Shown one piece after another: positions 28,558 to 35,830 of a stretch of 64,000 nucleotides of DNA. A program made the position numbers and the translations under genes. The DNA is from Atopostipes suicloacalis DSM 15692 (GTDB lineage Bacteria > Bacillota > Bacilli > Lactobacillales > Carnobacteriaceae_A), in contig NZ_FQUF01000004.1 in assembly GCF_900129085.1 (NCBI RefSeq), positions 46,156-110,155 on the forward strand, written 5' to 3'. The first letter of the stretch is position 1. Each line of letters begins with the position of its first letter. The notes beneath the pieces are model-generated. The model made no database searches. It was not told the origin of the DNA and saw only the letters and a list, made by a program, of their open reading frames with translations.

Positions 28558-28647
28558 ACCAAGTGAGTATTAAAATGAGCTCTACTTGTAAGGGTAGCGG
28601 CTCTATCCTAACAAGTGAATGAAAAAAACAACTTCACTTGATCAGGT
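28558..28647 (+). repeat. Intergenic hairpin repeat, locus 1 (two units, degenerate third)
   Basis: Unit A has AAGT (28561-28564) facing ACTTGT (28583-28588). Unit B has CAAGTGAA (28612-28619) facing its exact complement TTCACTTG (28633-28640), with outer CCT/AGG pairing. The linker reads AAGGGTAGCGGCTCTATCC, matching linkers at the other two loci. A degenerate third copy may start near 28517 (CCCCAAAGTGAG). It lies 110 bases beyond a terminator and before radC. The 5' flank 28446-28557 and the AT-rich 3' flank 28648-28890 hold no gene; TTGCAA at 28850 with TATTTA at 28872 is a weak promoter candidate. Confidence 0.7.
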
Positions 28648-28904
28648 AATATATTCTGTCTGAATAAATAAACCAAATAATCATAATAAATATTTGTAAT
28701 TATTCACTGAGATCGTTATAAAAGGAAGAAAAGATGCCTGAAAAGTTTTAAATTATGTTCAAATAATTTTCTGTTAAAACGGCTAAGGTAAGCTATTCTG
28801 AAATTTATTTAAAAATATTTTGCTTTTAAAAAAAGAAAATCCACTTTTTTTGCAAATATATATAGTAAGGGTATTTATATATATTAAGAAAAGAGGATGT
28901 ATTG

Positions 28905-29600
28905 ATGAGCAAAAAAGTACAAGAAACAAATATTCAGGTGATCCCAAATAACTCTCGCCCAAGAGAAAGAATGGAAAAACTAGGTCCAAAGGCATTGGCT
29001 GACCATGAATTATTGGCCATTATTTTAAGAACAGGAACAAAAGATAAAAATGTCGTGAATCTTGCGATGGATGTTTTAAGAGAGGTAGAGGATTTACACA
29101 TGTTACGCCAGACCTCAGTTCAAGAATTAATGAAAATACCAGGGATTGGAAGAATTAAAGCCATTGAAATCATGGCAACTACAGAGTTAGGTCATCGAAT
29201 CGCGGTAGCTCCACAAATAAAAGAAGGGACTGTGGTCTCAAGTAGTTGGGTTGGAAACTATTTAACCAAAGAATTATCTAATTTAACCCAAGAAAACGTG
29301 GTCGCATTATATTTAAACACCAAAAACGAAATTGTAAAAAAAGAAACCATATTTATTGGGTCCCTTAATAGCTCTGTCGCTCACCCACGAGAAATATTTA
29401 AAGGAGCAATCCGTTACTCTGCGGCTCGGATTATCGTTGCGCACAACCATCCTTCGGGAAATACGGAGCCTTCTGAAGCAGATTATTCTTTTACTAGACG
29501 AATGGTGGACGCAGGAGAAATGATGGGAATAGAAGTGCTCGATCATTTTATTATTGGAGAAAATAAATATTTGAGTTTAAGAGAAGAAGGTTTAATGTAG
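28905..29600 (+). CDS. radC: RadC family (UPF0758) JAB-domain protein
   Basis: A 231-residue protein with an N-terminal helix-hairpin-helix region (LMKIPGIGRIKAIEIMA, about 77-93) and a C-terminal JAB/MPN domain. The metal-binding motif is intact: HNHPSGNTEPSEAD with an upstream Glu. The historical link to DNA repair was not upheld in E. coli, and the catalytic role is unknown. A TTG at 28902 is in frame, but the ATG at 28905 has AGAGG eight bases upstream and is preferred. As in Bacillus, it precedes mreBCD, here with a cold-shock gene between. Confidence 0.93.
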   Translation: MSKKVQETNIQVIPNNSRPRERMEKLGPKALADHELLAIILRTGTKDKNVVNLAMDVLREVEDLHMLRQTSVQELMKIPGIGRIKAIEIMATTELGHRIAVAPQIKEGTVVSSSWVGNYLTKELSNLTQENVVALYLNTKNEIVKKETIFIGSLNSSVAHPREIFKGAIRYSAARIIVAHNHPSGNTEPSEADYSFTRRMVDAGEMMGIEVLDHFIIGENKYLSLREEGLM

Positions 29601-29651
29601 AACCTAGTGGATTACAGGGACTAAATTCTTTCAAATTAAAAGGTAAAACGC

Positions 29652-29680
29652 TTGAAGTTTTTATTTAAGGATGATATTAT
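29652..29680 (+). promoter_or_regulatory. Promoter of the leader ORF-cspA unit
   Basis: TTGAAG, exactly 17 bases, TATTAT. The predicted start near 29687 is only about 26 bases before the leader ORF. Confidence 0.7.
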
Positions 29681-29712
29681 TACTTTAGCATTTTAGTAAG
29701 GAAGGAAATACA

Positions 29713-29793
29713 ATGTGTAAAAAAGCATTCCAATTCGTACCTTGCAAATATGTGAATTTTATAAGTGCAATAAGGCACGAGGAGGAAACATAA
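29713..29793 (+). CDS. 26-codon leader ORF upstream of cspA
   Basis: It has an ATG behind AAGGAAGGA at good spacing and encodes a 26-residue peptide beginning [13 protein letters not shown] and ending RHEEET. It has two cysteines (residues 2 and 11). Its last codons GAG-GAG-GAA form the purine-rich ribosome-binding site of cspA, and its stop is four bases before the cspA ATG. This arrangement suggests translational coupling or a leader-peptide control step. A promoter lies directly upstream. I do not recognise a named family with certainty; the strong start signals and tight spacing are the evidence that it is translated. Confidence 0.65.
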   Translation: MCKKAFQFVPCKYVNFISAIRHEEET

Positions 29794-29797
29794 TATT

Positions 29798-29998
29798 ATG
29801 GAAACAGGAACAGTAAAATGGTTTAACGCAGAAAAAGGATTCGGTTTTATCGAACGTGAAGGTGCAGACGACGTATTTGTACACTTCTCAGCAATCAACG
29901 AAGAAGGATTCAAAACATTAGAAGAAGGTCAAGCAGTTACTTTTGATATTGAAGAGGGCGACCGTGGACCTCAAGCAGCTAACGTTCAAAAAGCTTAA
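29798..29998 (+). CDS. cspA: Cold-shock protein (CspA family)
   Basis: A 66-residue single-stranded RNA/DNA-binding OB fold that melts mRNA structure in the cold and in fast growth. It carries RNP1 KGFGFIER (about 16-23) and RNP2 VFVHFSAI (about 28-35), starts [16 protein letters not shown] and ends with [10 protein letters not shown], matching Bacillus CspB-type proteins. The ribosome site GAGGAGG lies inside the end of the leader ORF. Codons are highly biased (abundant GAA, AAA, GGT/GGA), which fits heavy expression. Followed by a terminator. Confidence 0.97.
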   Translation: METGTVKWFNAEKGFGFIEREGADDVFVHFSAINEEGFKTLEEGQAVTFDIEEGDRGPQAANVQKA

Positions 29999-30041
29999 TT
30001 CAATTAAAATCGAATTGTAAAAGTTAATTTTACAAATAATG

Positions 30042-30075
30042 GACCGAGGAGGCAATATTGTCCCTCGGTTTTCTT
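30042..30075 (+). terminator. Intrinsic terminator after cspA
   Basis: ACCGAGG and CCTCGGT flank an inner CAATATTG, followed by TTTTC. Confidence 0.85.
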
Positions 30076-30142
30076 ATTTTAAAATGAATTATCCATAATA
30101 TATTTACTATGTGCTCACAATTAAAGAAAATTTCATATTATT

Positions 30143-30163
30143 TTTTGCATTCTTAATGCAAAA
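30143..30163. promoter_or_regulatory. Perfect palindrome upstream of mreB
   Basis: TTTTGCATT and AATGCAAAA are exact complements separated by CTT. It sits 56 bases before the proposed mreB -35. It lacks a T tract, so it looks like an operator rather than a terminator. Protein unknown. The remaining bases between the cspA terminator and mreB show no ORF. Confidence 0.5.
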
Positions 30164-30218
30164 CGGTAAATAAACAGGTACAATAGGCAATAGGCAAAAT
30201 CATTGAAATAGATGTATT

Positions 30219-30247
30219 TTGCAACAACTTGTAAAAATATTTACTAT
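30219..30247 (+). promoter_or_regulatory. Candidate mreB promoter
   Basis: TTGCAA, 17 bases, TACTAT, about 53 bases ahead of mreB. Confidence 0.55.
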
Positions 30248-30299
30248 AAATGAACGAATCAAAATCTTACAATAGATTTTTTACAAAAGGAGATTTTTC

Positions 30300-31313
30300 A
30301 TGGTTTTATGGTTTAATAAAAAACGTATTGGAATAGATTTAGGAACGGCAAATACAAATGTTTATGTGGAAGGTAAAGGAATCGTCATTGGTGAACCGTC
30401 AGTAGTTGCTTTAGAGAAAGAGACGGGCGACATTGTGGCTGTGGGTGAAGATGCAAATAACATGATTGGACGTACCCCAGGTAGTATTGTTGCTACTCGA
30501 CCAATGAAAGATGGTGTCATTGCTGACTTTGATACAACAGCTGCAATGATGGAGTATTTTATTAATAAAACGAGCAGTCGCTTTGGCTCCAAACCTCAGG
30601 TCGTTATTTGTGTACCAGGTGGCGGAACAGAAGTTGAAAAACGAGCAGTCGTTGATGCTGCAAGACTTGCTGGTGCAAGTGATGCATTCTTGATTGAAGA
30701 ACCTTTTGCGGCAGCGATTGGTGCTGATTTACCAGTAAATGAACCCACAGGAAGTATGGTTGTAGATATTGGTGGCGGAACAACAGATGTTGCCACAATT
30801 TCTCTTGGTGGAATTGTTTCTGGACGTATGAACCGCTCAGCTGGAGATGCAATGGACGAAGCAATTACTTCATATATTCGAAATAAATATAACTTATTAA
30901 TCGGTGAACGGACTGCCGAATCTGTAAAAATTGAATTAGGAAGCGCATCTGTTGAAGCAGCTAAAGAACTTGGCGAGACAGAAATACGAGGCCGTGACTT
31001 AGTCACAGGTTTACCTCAAACAATTTCTATTAAAGCAACAGATATCAGTGAAGCAATCAGTGAAGTAGTTTCAAACATTATGAGTATTGTTAAAGAAACG
31101 CTAGAAGATACACCTCCTGAGATTTCTGCGGATGTAATTGATCGTGGAATTGTCTTGACAGGCGGAGGAGCTTTATTAAATGGTTTAGCCGAAGTCATTT
31201 CAAATGAAACAGATGTCCCAGTCTTTGTGGCAAATGATCCATTGAATTGTGTAGCTATGGGAACAGGTTTAACTTTGAAACATGTTGAGATATTACAAAG
31301 AAAAAAACTTTAA
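30300..31313 (+). CDS. mreB: MreB, actin-like rod-shape protein
   Basis: MreB forms membrane-bound filaments that guide lateral wall synthesis. The 337 residues contain phosphate-1 [27 protein letters not shown], phosphate-2 [17 protein letters not shown], and the adenosine motif [15 protein letters not shown] start [17 protein letters not shown] with hydrophobic and basic residues suits membrane contact. AAAGGAG precedes the ATG. It leads mreBCD-minCD. The presence of mreBCD suggests a rod or ovoid cell with side-wall growth (inference). Confidence 0.97.
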   Translation: MVLWFNKKRIGIDLGTANTNVYVEGKGIVIGEPSVVALEKETGDIVAVGEDANNMIGRTPGSIVATRPMKDGVIADFDTTAAMMEYFINKTSSRFGSKPQVVICVPGGGTEVEKRAVVDAARLAGASDAFLIEEPFAAAIGADLPVNEPTGSMVVDIGGGTTDVATISLGGIVSGRMNRSAGDAMDEAITSYIRNKYNLLIGERTAESVKIELGSASVEAAKELGETEIRGRDLVTGLPQTISIKATDISEAISEVVSNIMSIVKETLEDTPPEISADVIDRGIVLTGGGALLNGLAEVISNETDVPVFVANDPLNCVAMGTGLTLKHVEILQRKKL

Positions 31314-31340
31314 GCGAGCTAAAAAAGTCTAAGAAGATTT

Positions 31341-31367
31341 GAGTTGGTTGCATATAAAAACCAACTC
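31341..31367 (+). other. Hairpin between mreB and mreC
   Basis: GAGTTGGTT (31341-31349) and AACCAACTC (31359-31367) form a perfect nine-bp stem with a nine-base loop. What follows is ATTGTATCTTTAA, a poor T tract. It may be a leaky terminator or an mRNA-processing or stability element that lowers mreC relative to mreB. Confidence 0.55.
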
Positions 31368-31417
31368 ATTGTATCTTTAAATATACCGTAAAATGAGTGA
31401 AGGTGAGGAGTGATCAG

Positions 31418-32308
31418 TTGAAACAATATTTTAATAACAAAAAACTAATCACTTTATTAGTTAGTTTAATGTTTTTTATAGGAATCCTCTGGTATTCATT
31501 TAACAATTTTGGTTCGGCTCCCTATATCCAACAAGTAGTAAATGATATTACCTCAGTAGCTGGAAGAGTAATTTCTAAACCGGTGAATGCATTAAATGGC
31601 TTATTTTCTGATATAAATAATTTGCAGAATACTTTTGAAGAAAATAAAGAGCTTAAAGCTAAACTTGATGAATTAGCAACAATGCAAGCGGAGTTGACAA
31701 CTGTAACGAGTGAAAACCAAAAGTTACAGGAAGAATTAGATTTACAAGCAACTCTAACCGATTATAATACAATAAGTGGAACAGTTATTGCCCGTAACCC
31801 TGATAAATGGATTGATCAAGTGGTTATTGATCGTGGGAATCGTGATGGTTTAGTTAATGGAATGTCCGTTATGTCTAATAACGGCTTAGTTGGCCGGGTG
31901 GTAGAAGTCAATCCAACGAGTTCTAAAGTTACATTGCTTACGACTAATGATGAAGCAGCTGTATATACGAGTGCAGAAATTGCTTTAGAAGATGAAACTC
32001 TTTTTGGAGTAATTAATGGATATGATACGAATAGAAAAGCATTAATTATGGAACAAATTACTTCAACATCAACGATTGAAGAAGGGGCTACTGTTACATC
32101 TTCAGGCTTAGGAGGTCTTGTTCCAAAGGGGTTATTAATTGGAACTGTTTCTGAAGTTTCGCTAGATCGTCATGGTTTGGGACAGCGAGTTTACATAGAA
32201 CCAGCAACTAACTTTGAGGATATTCGGTTTGTCACCATTATTAATCGGGAAGCTGAGACAGTGGATAAATCTAATCATTCAGCCGATACGGAAGAAGAAA
32301 GTGAGTAG
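31418..32308 (+). CDS. mreC: MreC, rod-shape scaffold protein
   Basis: A bitopic membrane protein that couples MreB to the extracellular wall-synthesis enzymes. The 296 residues begin with a short basic tail, one membrane span (about 9-30, ITLLVSLMFFIGILWYSF), a coiled coil (about 80-115, ENKELKAKLDEL...EELDLQA), and the two beta-barrel domains with RNPDKWIDQVVIDRGNRDG and VPKGLLIGTVSEV. The GTG at 31397 lies before the AGGAG (31406-31410), so the TTG at 31418 is the likely start. The tail is acidic. Confidence 0.94.
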   Translation: MKQYFNNKKLITLLVSLMFFIGILWYSFNNFGSAPYIQQVVNDITSVAGRVISKPVNALNGLFSDINNLQNTFEENKELKAKLDELATMQAELTTVTSENQKLQEELDLQATLTDYNTISGTVIARNPDKWIDQVVIDRGNRDGLVNGMSVMSNNGLVGRVVEVNPTSSKVTLLTTNDEAAVYTSAEIALEDETLFGVINGYDTNRKALIMEQITSTSTIEEGATVTSSGLGGLVPKGLLIGTVSEVSLDRHGLGQRVYIEPATNFEDIRFVTIINREAETVDKSNHSADTEEESE

Positions 32309-32315
32309 GATATTC

Positions 32316-32846
32316 ATGGAGAAATGGCGACAAAATCTTATTGCAATCTTACTCATGTTTTCTTCAATCCTGCTCGACGGCTTTATTGCAAATACTTGGG
32401 CTTCAACTTTAGATACAAGTTTTGGGTTAATTATTCCACGTACGATTGTATTAATGATTATTATTTTATCTTTTCATTATAAGGAAGGATTTATGCTCGG
32501 AAGTGCTGCCGCTTTCGGTTTTATAATGGATACATATTATTTAGGTTTTTTAGGAGTCTATATGTCTTCATTCGTTTTGGTTGCTTATTTAACCTATAGT
32601 TTAAAACGGGTGATTCGTCCAAATGTCCTTTCTTACACACTGGTTGGAATTTTAGGGATTACGTTAGTAGAAATGATAGCTTATGGAATTATGCGAATAT
32701 TGACGATTACTACGATTTCTTTTCAATATTTTATTGTCTCAAGATTGAGTGCAACTTTGCTATTTAATGGAATTGTAATGTTGGTATTTAGCTACTTTAT
32801 TCATCTTTTAATTGTTAATATAATAGAAGAGTCTCAGCTTAGGTAG
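32316..32846 (+). CDS. mreD: MreD, rod-shape membrane protein
   Basis: A multi-spanning membrane partner of MreC and RodA/PBP2. The 176 residues contain five or so hydrophobic helices with the family's small polar stretches, beginning LIAILLMFSSILLDGFIANT and including FHYKEGFMLGSAAAFGFIMD. The open frame extends upstream into mreC, but the ATG at 32316, eight bases after the mreC stop and behind TAGGA, fits the family N-terminus MEKWRQN. Sequence is poorly conserved in this family; position between mreC and minC supports the call. Confidence 0.9.
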   Translation: MEKWRQNLIAILLMFSSILLDGFIANTWASTLDTSFGLIIPRTIVLMIIILSFHYKEGFMLGSAAAFGFIMDTYYLGFLGVYMSSFVLVAYLTYSLKRVIRPNVLSYTLVGILGITLVEMIAYGIMRILTITTISFQYFIVSRLSATLLFNGIVMLVFSYFIHLLIVNIIEESQLR

Positions 32847-32855
32847 GTGCATAAA

Positions 32856-33572
32856 TTGGAAAAAAAGGTAACATTGAAAGGAACGAACGAAGGCTATTTT
32901 TTAATTTTAAATGACCAAGCAAGTTTGGATGAAATAAACGAAGAATTGGATCGCTTATTCGAACAGATCAAAAAAGATAATAAACATGAACAAAATTTTG
33001 ACTTAGTCATTGATACGAAGCATCGTATATTGGATGAAGCGACAAAGGAAACGTTAACTCAAAAAATTAGCGAACATACAAATTTTGTGATTAAATATTT
33101 CTCTGAAGAGGTCATCGATAAAGAATTAGCAGATAAATGGCATAACGATACTTCTCCGAAAATGATTGTTAGAAATATAAGAAATGGTCAATTGGTACAA
33201 AGTGAGCGAGATCTCATTTTATTTGGAGATGTTCGCCCCGGAGCTGTTATTCGTTCAACAGGGAATGTGGTTGTTATTGGTAATGTCCAAGGAACTATTC
33301 ATGCCGGCTCAAAAGGGGATGAGGATGCAATTATCGTTGCTCCTTTTTTATTTAATGCTCAGGTTCGTATTGGTGAGCACGTTGAAGTTATTGAAAAGAA
33401 TGCAGATGAAGAAGTAGAAGATACGAGCGATGAAAATTTGAAAAGACATCAAATTGTCTATTTAAATGATTTACATATGATCGAATTTGGAGAAGTAGAA
33501 CATTTAGCTCGAATTCGACCGGATTTTGCTAAAGATTTAGGAGGATTCGAAGAATGGCAAAAACAATTGTAA
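32856..33572 (+). CDS. minC: MinC, inhibitor of Z-ring assembly
   Basis: With MinD it blocks FtsZ assembly near poles and at finished septa. The 238 residues have a variable N-terminal FtsZ-inhibiting domain and a C-terminal beta-helix with RSTGNVVVIGNVQGTIHAGS and FNAQVRIGEHVEV, which dimerises and binds MinD. A GTG at 32847 and a TTG at 32856 are both in frame; AGGTAGGTG sits properly for the latter. The stop overlaps minD by 19 bases, implying coupled translation. No minE occurs; DivIVA is presumably the topological factor. Confidence 0.92.
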   Translation: MEKKVTLKGTNEGYFLILNDQASLDEINEELDRLFEQIKKDNKHEQNFDLVIDTKHRILDEATKETLTQKISEHTNFVIKYFSEEVIDKELADKWHNDTSPKMIVRNIRNGQLVQSERDLILFGDVRPGAVIRSTGNVVVIGNVQGTIHAGSKGDEDAIIVAPFLFNAQVRIGEHVEVIEKNADEEVEDTSDENLKRHQIVYLNDLHMIEFGEVEHLARIRPDFAKDLGGFEEWQKQL

Positions 33573-34357
33573 TTACCTCAGGTAAAGGTGGGGTAGGAAA
33601 AACAACCTCCACAGCTAATATAGGAACAGCCTTAGCTTTACAAGGAAAAAAAGTTTGTTTAATTGATATGGATATTGGTTTACGTAATTTGGATGTCGTT
33701 TTAGGTCTGGAAAATCGAATTATTTATGATGTAGTGGATGTAGCTGAAGGACGAGCTAAATTGCATCAAGCCTTAATTAAAGATAAACGATTTGATGATT
33801 TATTGTTCCTTTTACCTGCTGCTCAACATGCAGATAAAAATGCAATAGATACAGATACGATGAAAGAAATCATCGGAGAATTAGATGAATTTTATGATTA
33901 TATTTTAGTGGATTCCCCAGCGGGTATTGAACAAGGATTTGAAAATTCTGTTGTCGCTGCGGATGCGGCTATTATTATTACTACGCCTGAAATTTCAGCT
34001 ATTCGAGATGCCGATAGAATTGTTGGTATTTTGGAACAACGTGATATTGAACCTCCAAAATTAGTGATCAACCGAATTCGTAAAGAAATGATGGATACGG
34101 GAGATGTGATGGATATAGAAGAAATTTCTCGTCATCTCTCTATAGAATTGCTAGGGATTATCTATGAAGATGATCAAGTAGTTCGAACTTCTAATCATGG
34201 GGATCCTGTTGTATTAGATCCTGATCATATCTCAAGTAAAGGTTATCGAAATATTGCTCGACGTATTTTAGGCGAATCTGTTCCATTATTAACAATCAAA
34301 GAAGAAGTGAAACAGCCTTTCTGGAAACGTCTATTTGGATTTGGAAATAAAGATTAA
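33554..34357 (+). CDS. minD: MinD, septum-site ATPase
   Basis: A ParA/MinD-type ATPase that binds membrane as an ATP dimer and recruits MinC. The 267 residues start with the deviant Walker A SGKGGVGKTTSTAN (signature lysine), contain DMDIGLRNLDVVLGLENR and the Walker B region ILVDSPAGIEQGF, and end with an amphipathic membrane-targeting helix PFWKRLFGFGNKD. GGAGG lies nine bases before the ATG, inside minC. Closed by an intrinsic terminator. Confidence 0.97.
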   Translation: MAKTIVITSGKGGVGKTTSTANIGTALALQGKKVCLIDMDIGLRNLDVVLGLENRIIYDVVDVAEGRAKLHQALIKDKRFDDLLFLLPAAQHADKNAIDTDTMKEIIGELDEFYDYILVDSPAGIEQGFENSVVAADAAIIITTPEISAIRDADRIVGILEQRDIEPPKLVINRIRKEMMDTGDVMDIEEISRHLSIELLGIIYEDDQVVRTSNHGDPVVLDPDHISSKGYRNIARRILGESVPLLTIKEEVKQPFWKRLFGFGNKD

Positions 34358-34403
34358 ATCTATGGCTCTAAGTCAAACTAAGCTATATGAAAGGAATTAT
34401 TTA

Positions 34404-34436
34404 GGGGATACAGTTTTTACTGTATTCTCTTTTTTC
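34404..34436 (+). terminator. Intrinsic terminator after minD
   Basis: GGATACAGT pairs with ACTGTATTC across a T-rich loop, followed by CTCTTTTTT. Confidence 0.85.
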
Positions 34437-34459
34437 ATTATTAAATTTTTATAGCTTCG

Positions 34460-34550
34460 GTTAACAAGTGAGCGAAATTGCGAAGCCTACTTGTAAGGAT
34501 AGAAGGGTTACCCTAACAAGTGAGCGAAAAAAAGAGGTCTACTAGTAAAT
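34460..34550 (+). repeat. Intergenic hairpin repeat, locus 2 (two units)
   Basis: Unit A: ACAAGT (34464-34469) and ACTTGT (34489-34494) enclose GAGCGAAATTGCGAAGCCT. Unit B: ACAAGT (34516-34521) and ACTAGT (34541-34546) enclose GAGCGAAAAAAAGAGGTCT. The linker GGATAGAAGGGTTACCC resembles linkers at loci 1 and 3. It lies 24 bases past the minD terminator and 42 before the rplU -35. Confidence 0.75.
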
Positions 34551-34592
34551 GGAAAAAAGCATGAAAGTTTCTTAGCGATTGAGAAAAAGTGT

Positions 34593-34621
34593 TTGACGTG
34601 AATGTTAAACACTGGTATAAT
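34593..34621 (+). promoter_or_regulatory. rplU promoter
   Basis: TTGACG, exactly 17 bases, TATAAT: near-consensus. Gives a leader of about 110 bases. Confidence 0.9.
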
Positions 34622-34627
34622 GCTAAC

Positions 34628-34733
34628 GTTGTATTTGTGTAGCACCACATCTACAACCGCTCAGCTATAAGTCATAAGTACATGAAAATGTCACTTATAC
34701 TGGCGAGTCTTAGATAAAATATATAGGAGGTGC
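34628..34733 (+). promoter_or_regulatory. L21 leader RNA
   Basis: A structured 5' leader between the rplU promoter and rplU, as found widely in Bacillota. GTAG and CTAC flank CACCACAT near 34638-34654, and ATAAGTCATAAGTACATG (from 34667) can pair with the CACTTATACTGG region. L21 is thought to regulate its own operon through it. Context and length fit; no covariance-model score available. Confidence 0.75.
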
Positions 34734-34740
34734 AGCAAAC

Positions 34741-35049
34741 ATGTACGCAATTATTAAAACAGGCGGTAAACAATTTACAGTTGAAGAAGGACAAGAGATT
34801 TACGTAGAATTATTACCTGGTGAAGCAGGCGACACAATTACTTTTGAAGAAGTGTTGTTTGTTGGTGGAGACAATGCAAAAGTTGGTTCTCCATTAGTTG
34901 ATGGAGCTTCAGTTGAAGCAAAAATCGAAAAACACGGTCGTGCGAAAAAAGTAACAACATACCGTTACTTACGTCGTAAAGATTCTCATCGTAAACAAGG
35001 TCACCGTCAACCTTATACAAAAGTTACAATTAGTAAAATTAACGCATAA
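34741..35049 (+). CDS. rplU: 50S ribosomal protein L21
   Basis: A 23S rRNA-binding protein of the large subunit, 102 residues. [20 protein letters not shown] at the start and the basic C-terminal tract [20 protein letters not shown] are diagnostic. A strong AGGAGGTG lies just upstream of the ATG. The rplU-prp-rpmA order is conserved across Bacillota, and the operon ends at the terminator at 35745. Confidence 0.98.
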   Translation: MYAIIKTGGKQFTVEEGQEIYVELLPGEAGDTITFEEVLFVGGDNAKVGSPLVDGASVEAKIEKHGRAKKVTTYRYLRRKDSHRKQGHRQPYTKVTISKINA

Positions 35050-35063
35050 AGAGTGATCGAATT

Positions 35064-35405
35064 ATGATTTATGCCCATTTTATAAAACAAAATAATCAAA
35101 TTAACCAATTTTCACTTTCGGGTCATGCGGAATCTGGACCAGAAGGACAAGATTTAGTTTGTTCAGCTGCTTCAGCCCTCGCAATTGGTACGACCAATAA
35201 TTTAAATCGGATCGCACAAGTTGAACCAAAAGTCGATGCTAACGAAGAGGAAGGCGGATTTTTAGAAGTCATTTTGCCTGAAGATCTTGATGAAAAGCAA
35301 AAAGAACATGCAGAAATTCTACTTCAATCCCTTTATTATTCTTTGCTAGATATCCAAGAAACGTATGGAGATTTTATCTCTGTAACACAACAAAGTATGG
35401 GTTAA
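35064..35405 (+). CDS. prp: Prp, ribosomal processing cysteine protease for L27
   Basis: A 113-residue cysteine protease that removes the N-terminal extension of L27 in Bacillota. The catalytic His lies in SLSGHAESGPEGQDLVC (about residues 20-36) and the catalytic Cys in VCSAASALA. It sits between rplU and rpmA, and the L27 encoded next does carry the cleavable extension, so the pair is consistent. It starts 14 bases after rplU behind GAGTGAT, a modest ribosome site. Confidence 0.94.
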   Translation: MIYAHFIKQNNQINQFSLSGHAESGPEGQDLVCSAASALAIGTTNNLNRIAQVEPKVDANEEEGGFLEVILPEDLDEKQKEHAEILLQSLYYSLLDIQETYGDFISVTQQSMG

Positions 35406-35444
35406 TTTAAAAATCAGCTTACAAGTAATGGAGGTGCAACCAAT

Positions 35445-35729
35445 ATGTTAAAAATGAACTTACAATTTTTCGCTACTAAAAAAGGTGGCGGATCTTCATC
35501 AAACGGTCGAGATTCACAATCAAAACGATTAGGCGCAAAAACAGGTGATGGCCAAGTCGTTACTGGTGGTTCTATTTTATTCCGTCAACGCGGAACAAAA
35601 ATTTATCCAGGTACCAATGTTGGTCGTGGCGGAGACGATACACTATTTGCTAAAACAGATGGAATCGTTAAATTCGAACGTCGTGGAAAAGGTAAAAAAC
35701 AAGTTTCAGTTTATCCTGTAGCAAACTAA
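35445..35729 (+). CDS. rpmA: 50S ribosomal protein L27 (with cleavable N-terminal extension)
   Basis: L27 reaches the peptidyl-transferase centre with its N-terminus. The 94-residue product starts with [10 protein letters not shown] ahead of the mature [20 protein letters not shown]. The LQFF-A junction is the Prp cleavage site known from Staphylococcus aureus, and cleavage is required to free the active N-terminus. GGAGGTG precedes the ATG. Last gene of the rplU operon. Confidence 0.98.
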   Translation: MLKMNLQFFATKKGGGSSSNGRDSQSKRLGAKTGDGQVVTGGSILFRQRGTKIYPGTNVGRGGDDTLFAKTDGIVKFERRGKGKKQVSVYPVAN

Positions 35730-35744
35730 ATACTCGAAAAAAAT

Positions 35745-35786
35745 AGATCACAACTCGGTATAGACTCACGGGATGTGATCTTTTTT
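35745..35786 (+). terminator. Intrinsic terminator after rpmA
   Basis: AGATCACA and TGTGATCT pair around a 21-base loop, ending in six T. Confidence 0.85.
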
Positions 35787-35830
35787 AAAGTGAAATTATT
35801 TACAATAACTCAAATAAAGGCGTGAAAATC

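Noticed and set aside
28648..28900. Small ORFs in the AT-rich gap before radC
   Set aside because: No ORF has a ribosome site or protein-like composition; treated as non-coding.
30596..31006. 136-codon minus-strand ORF inside mreB
   Set aside because: Antisense shadow of mreB with Ser/Pro/Thr-rich translation; no ribosome site.
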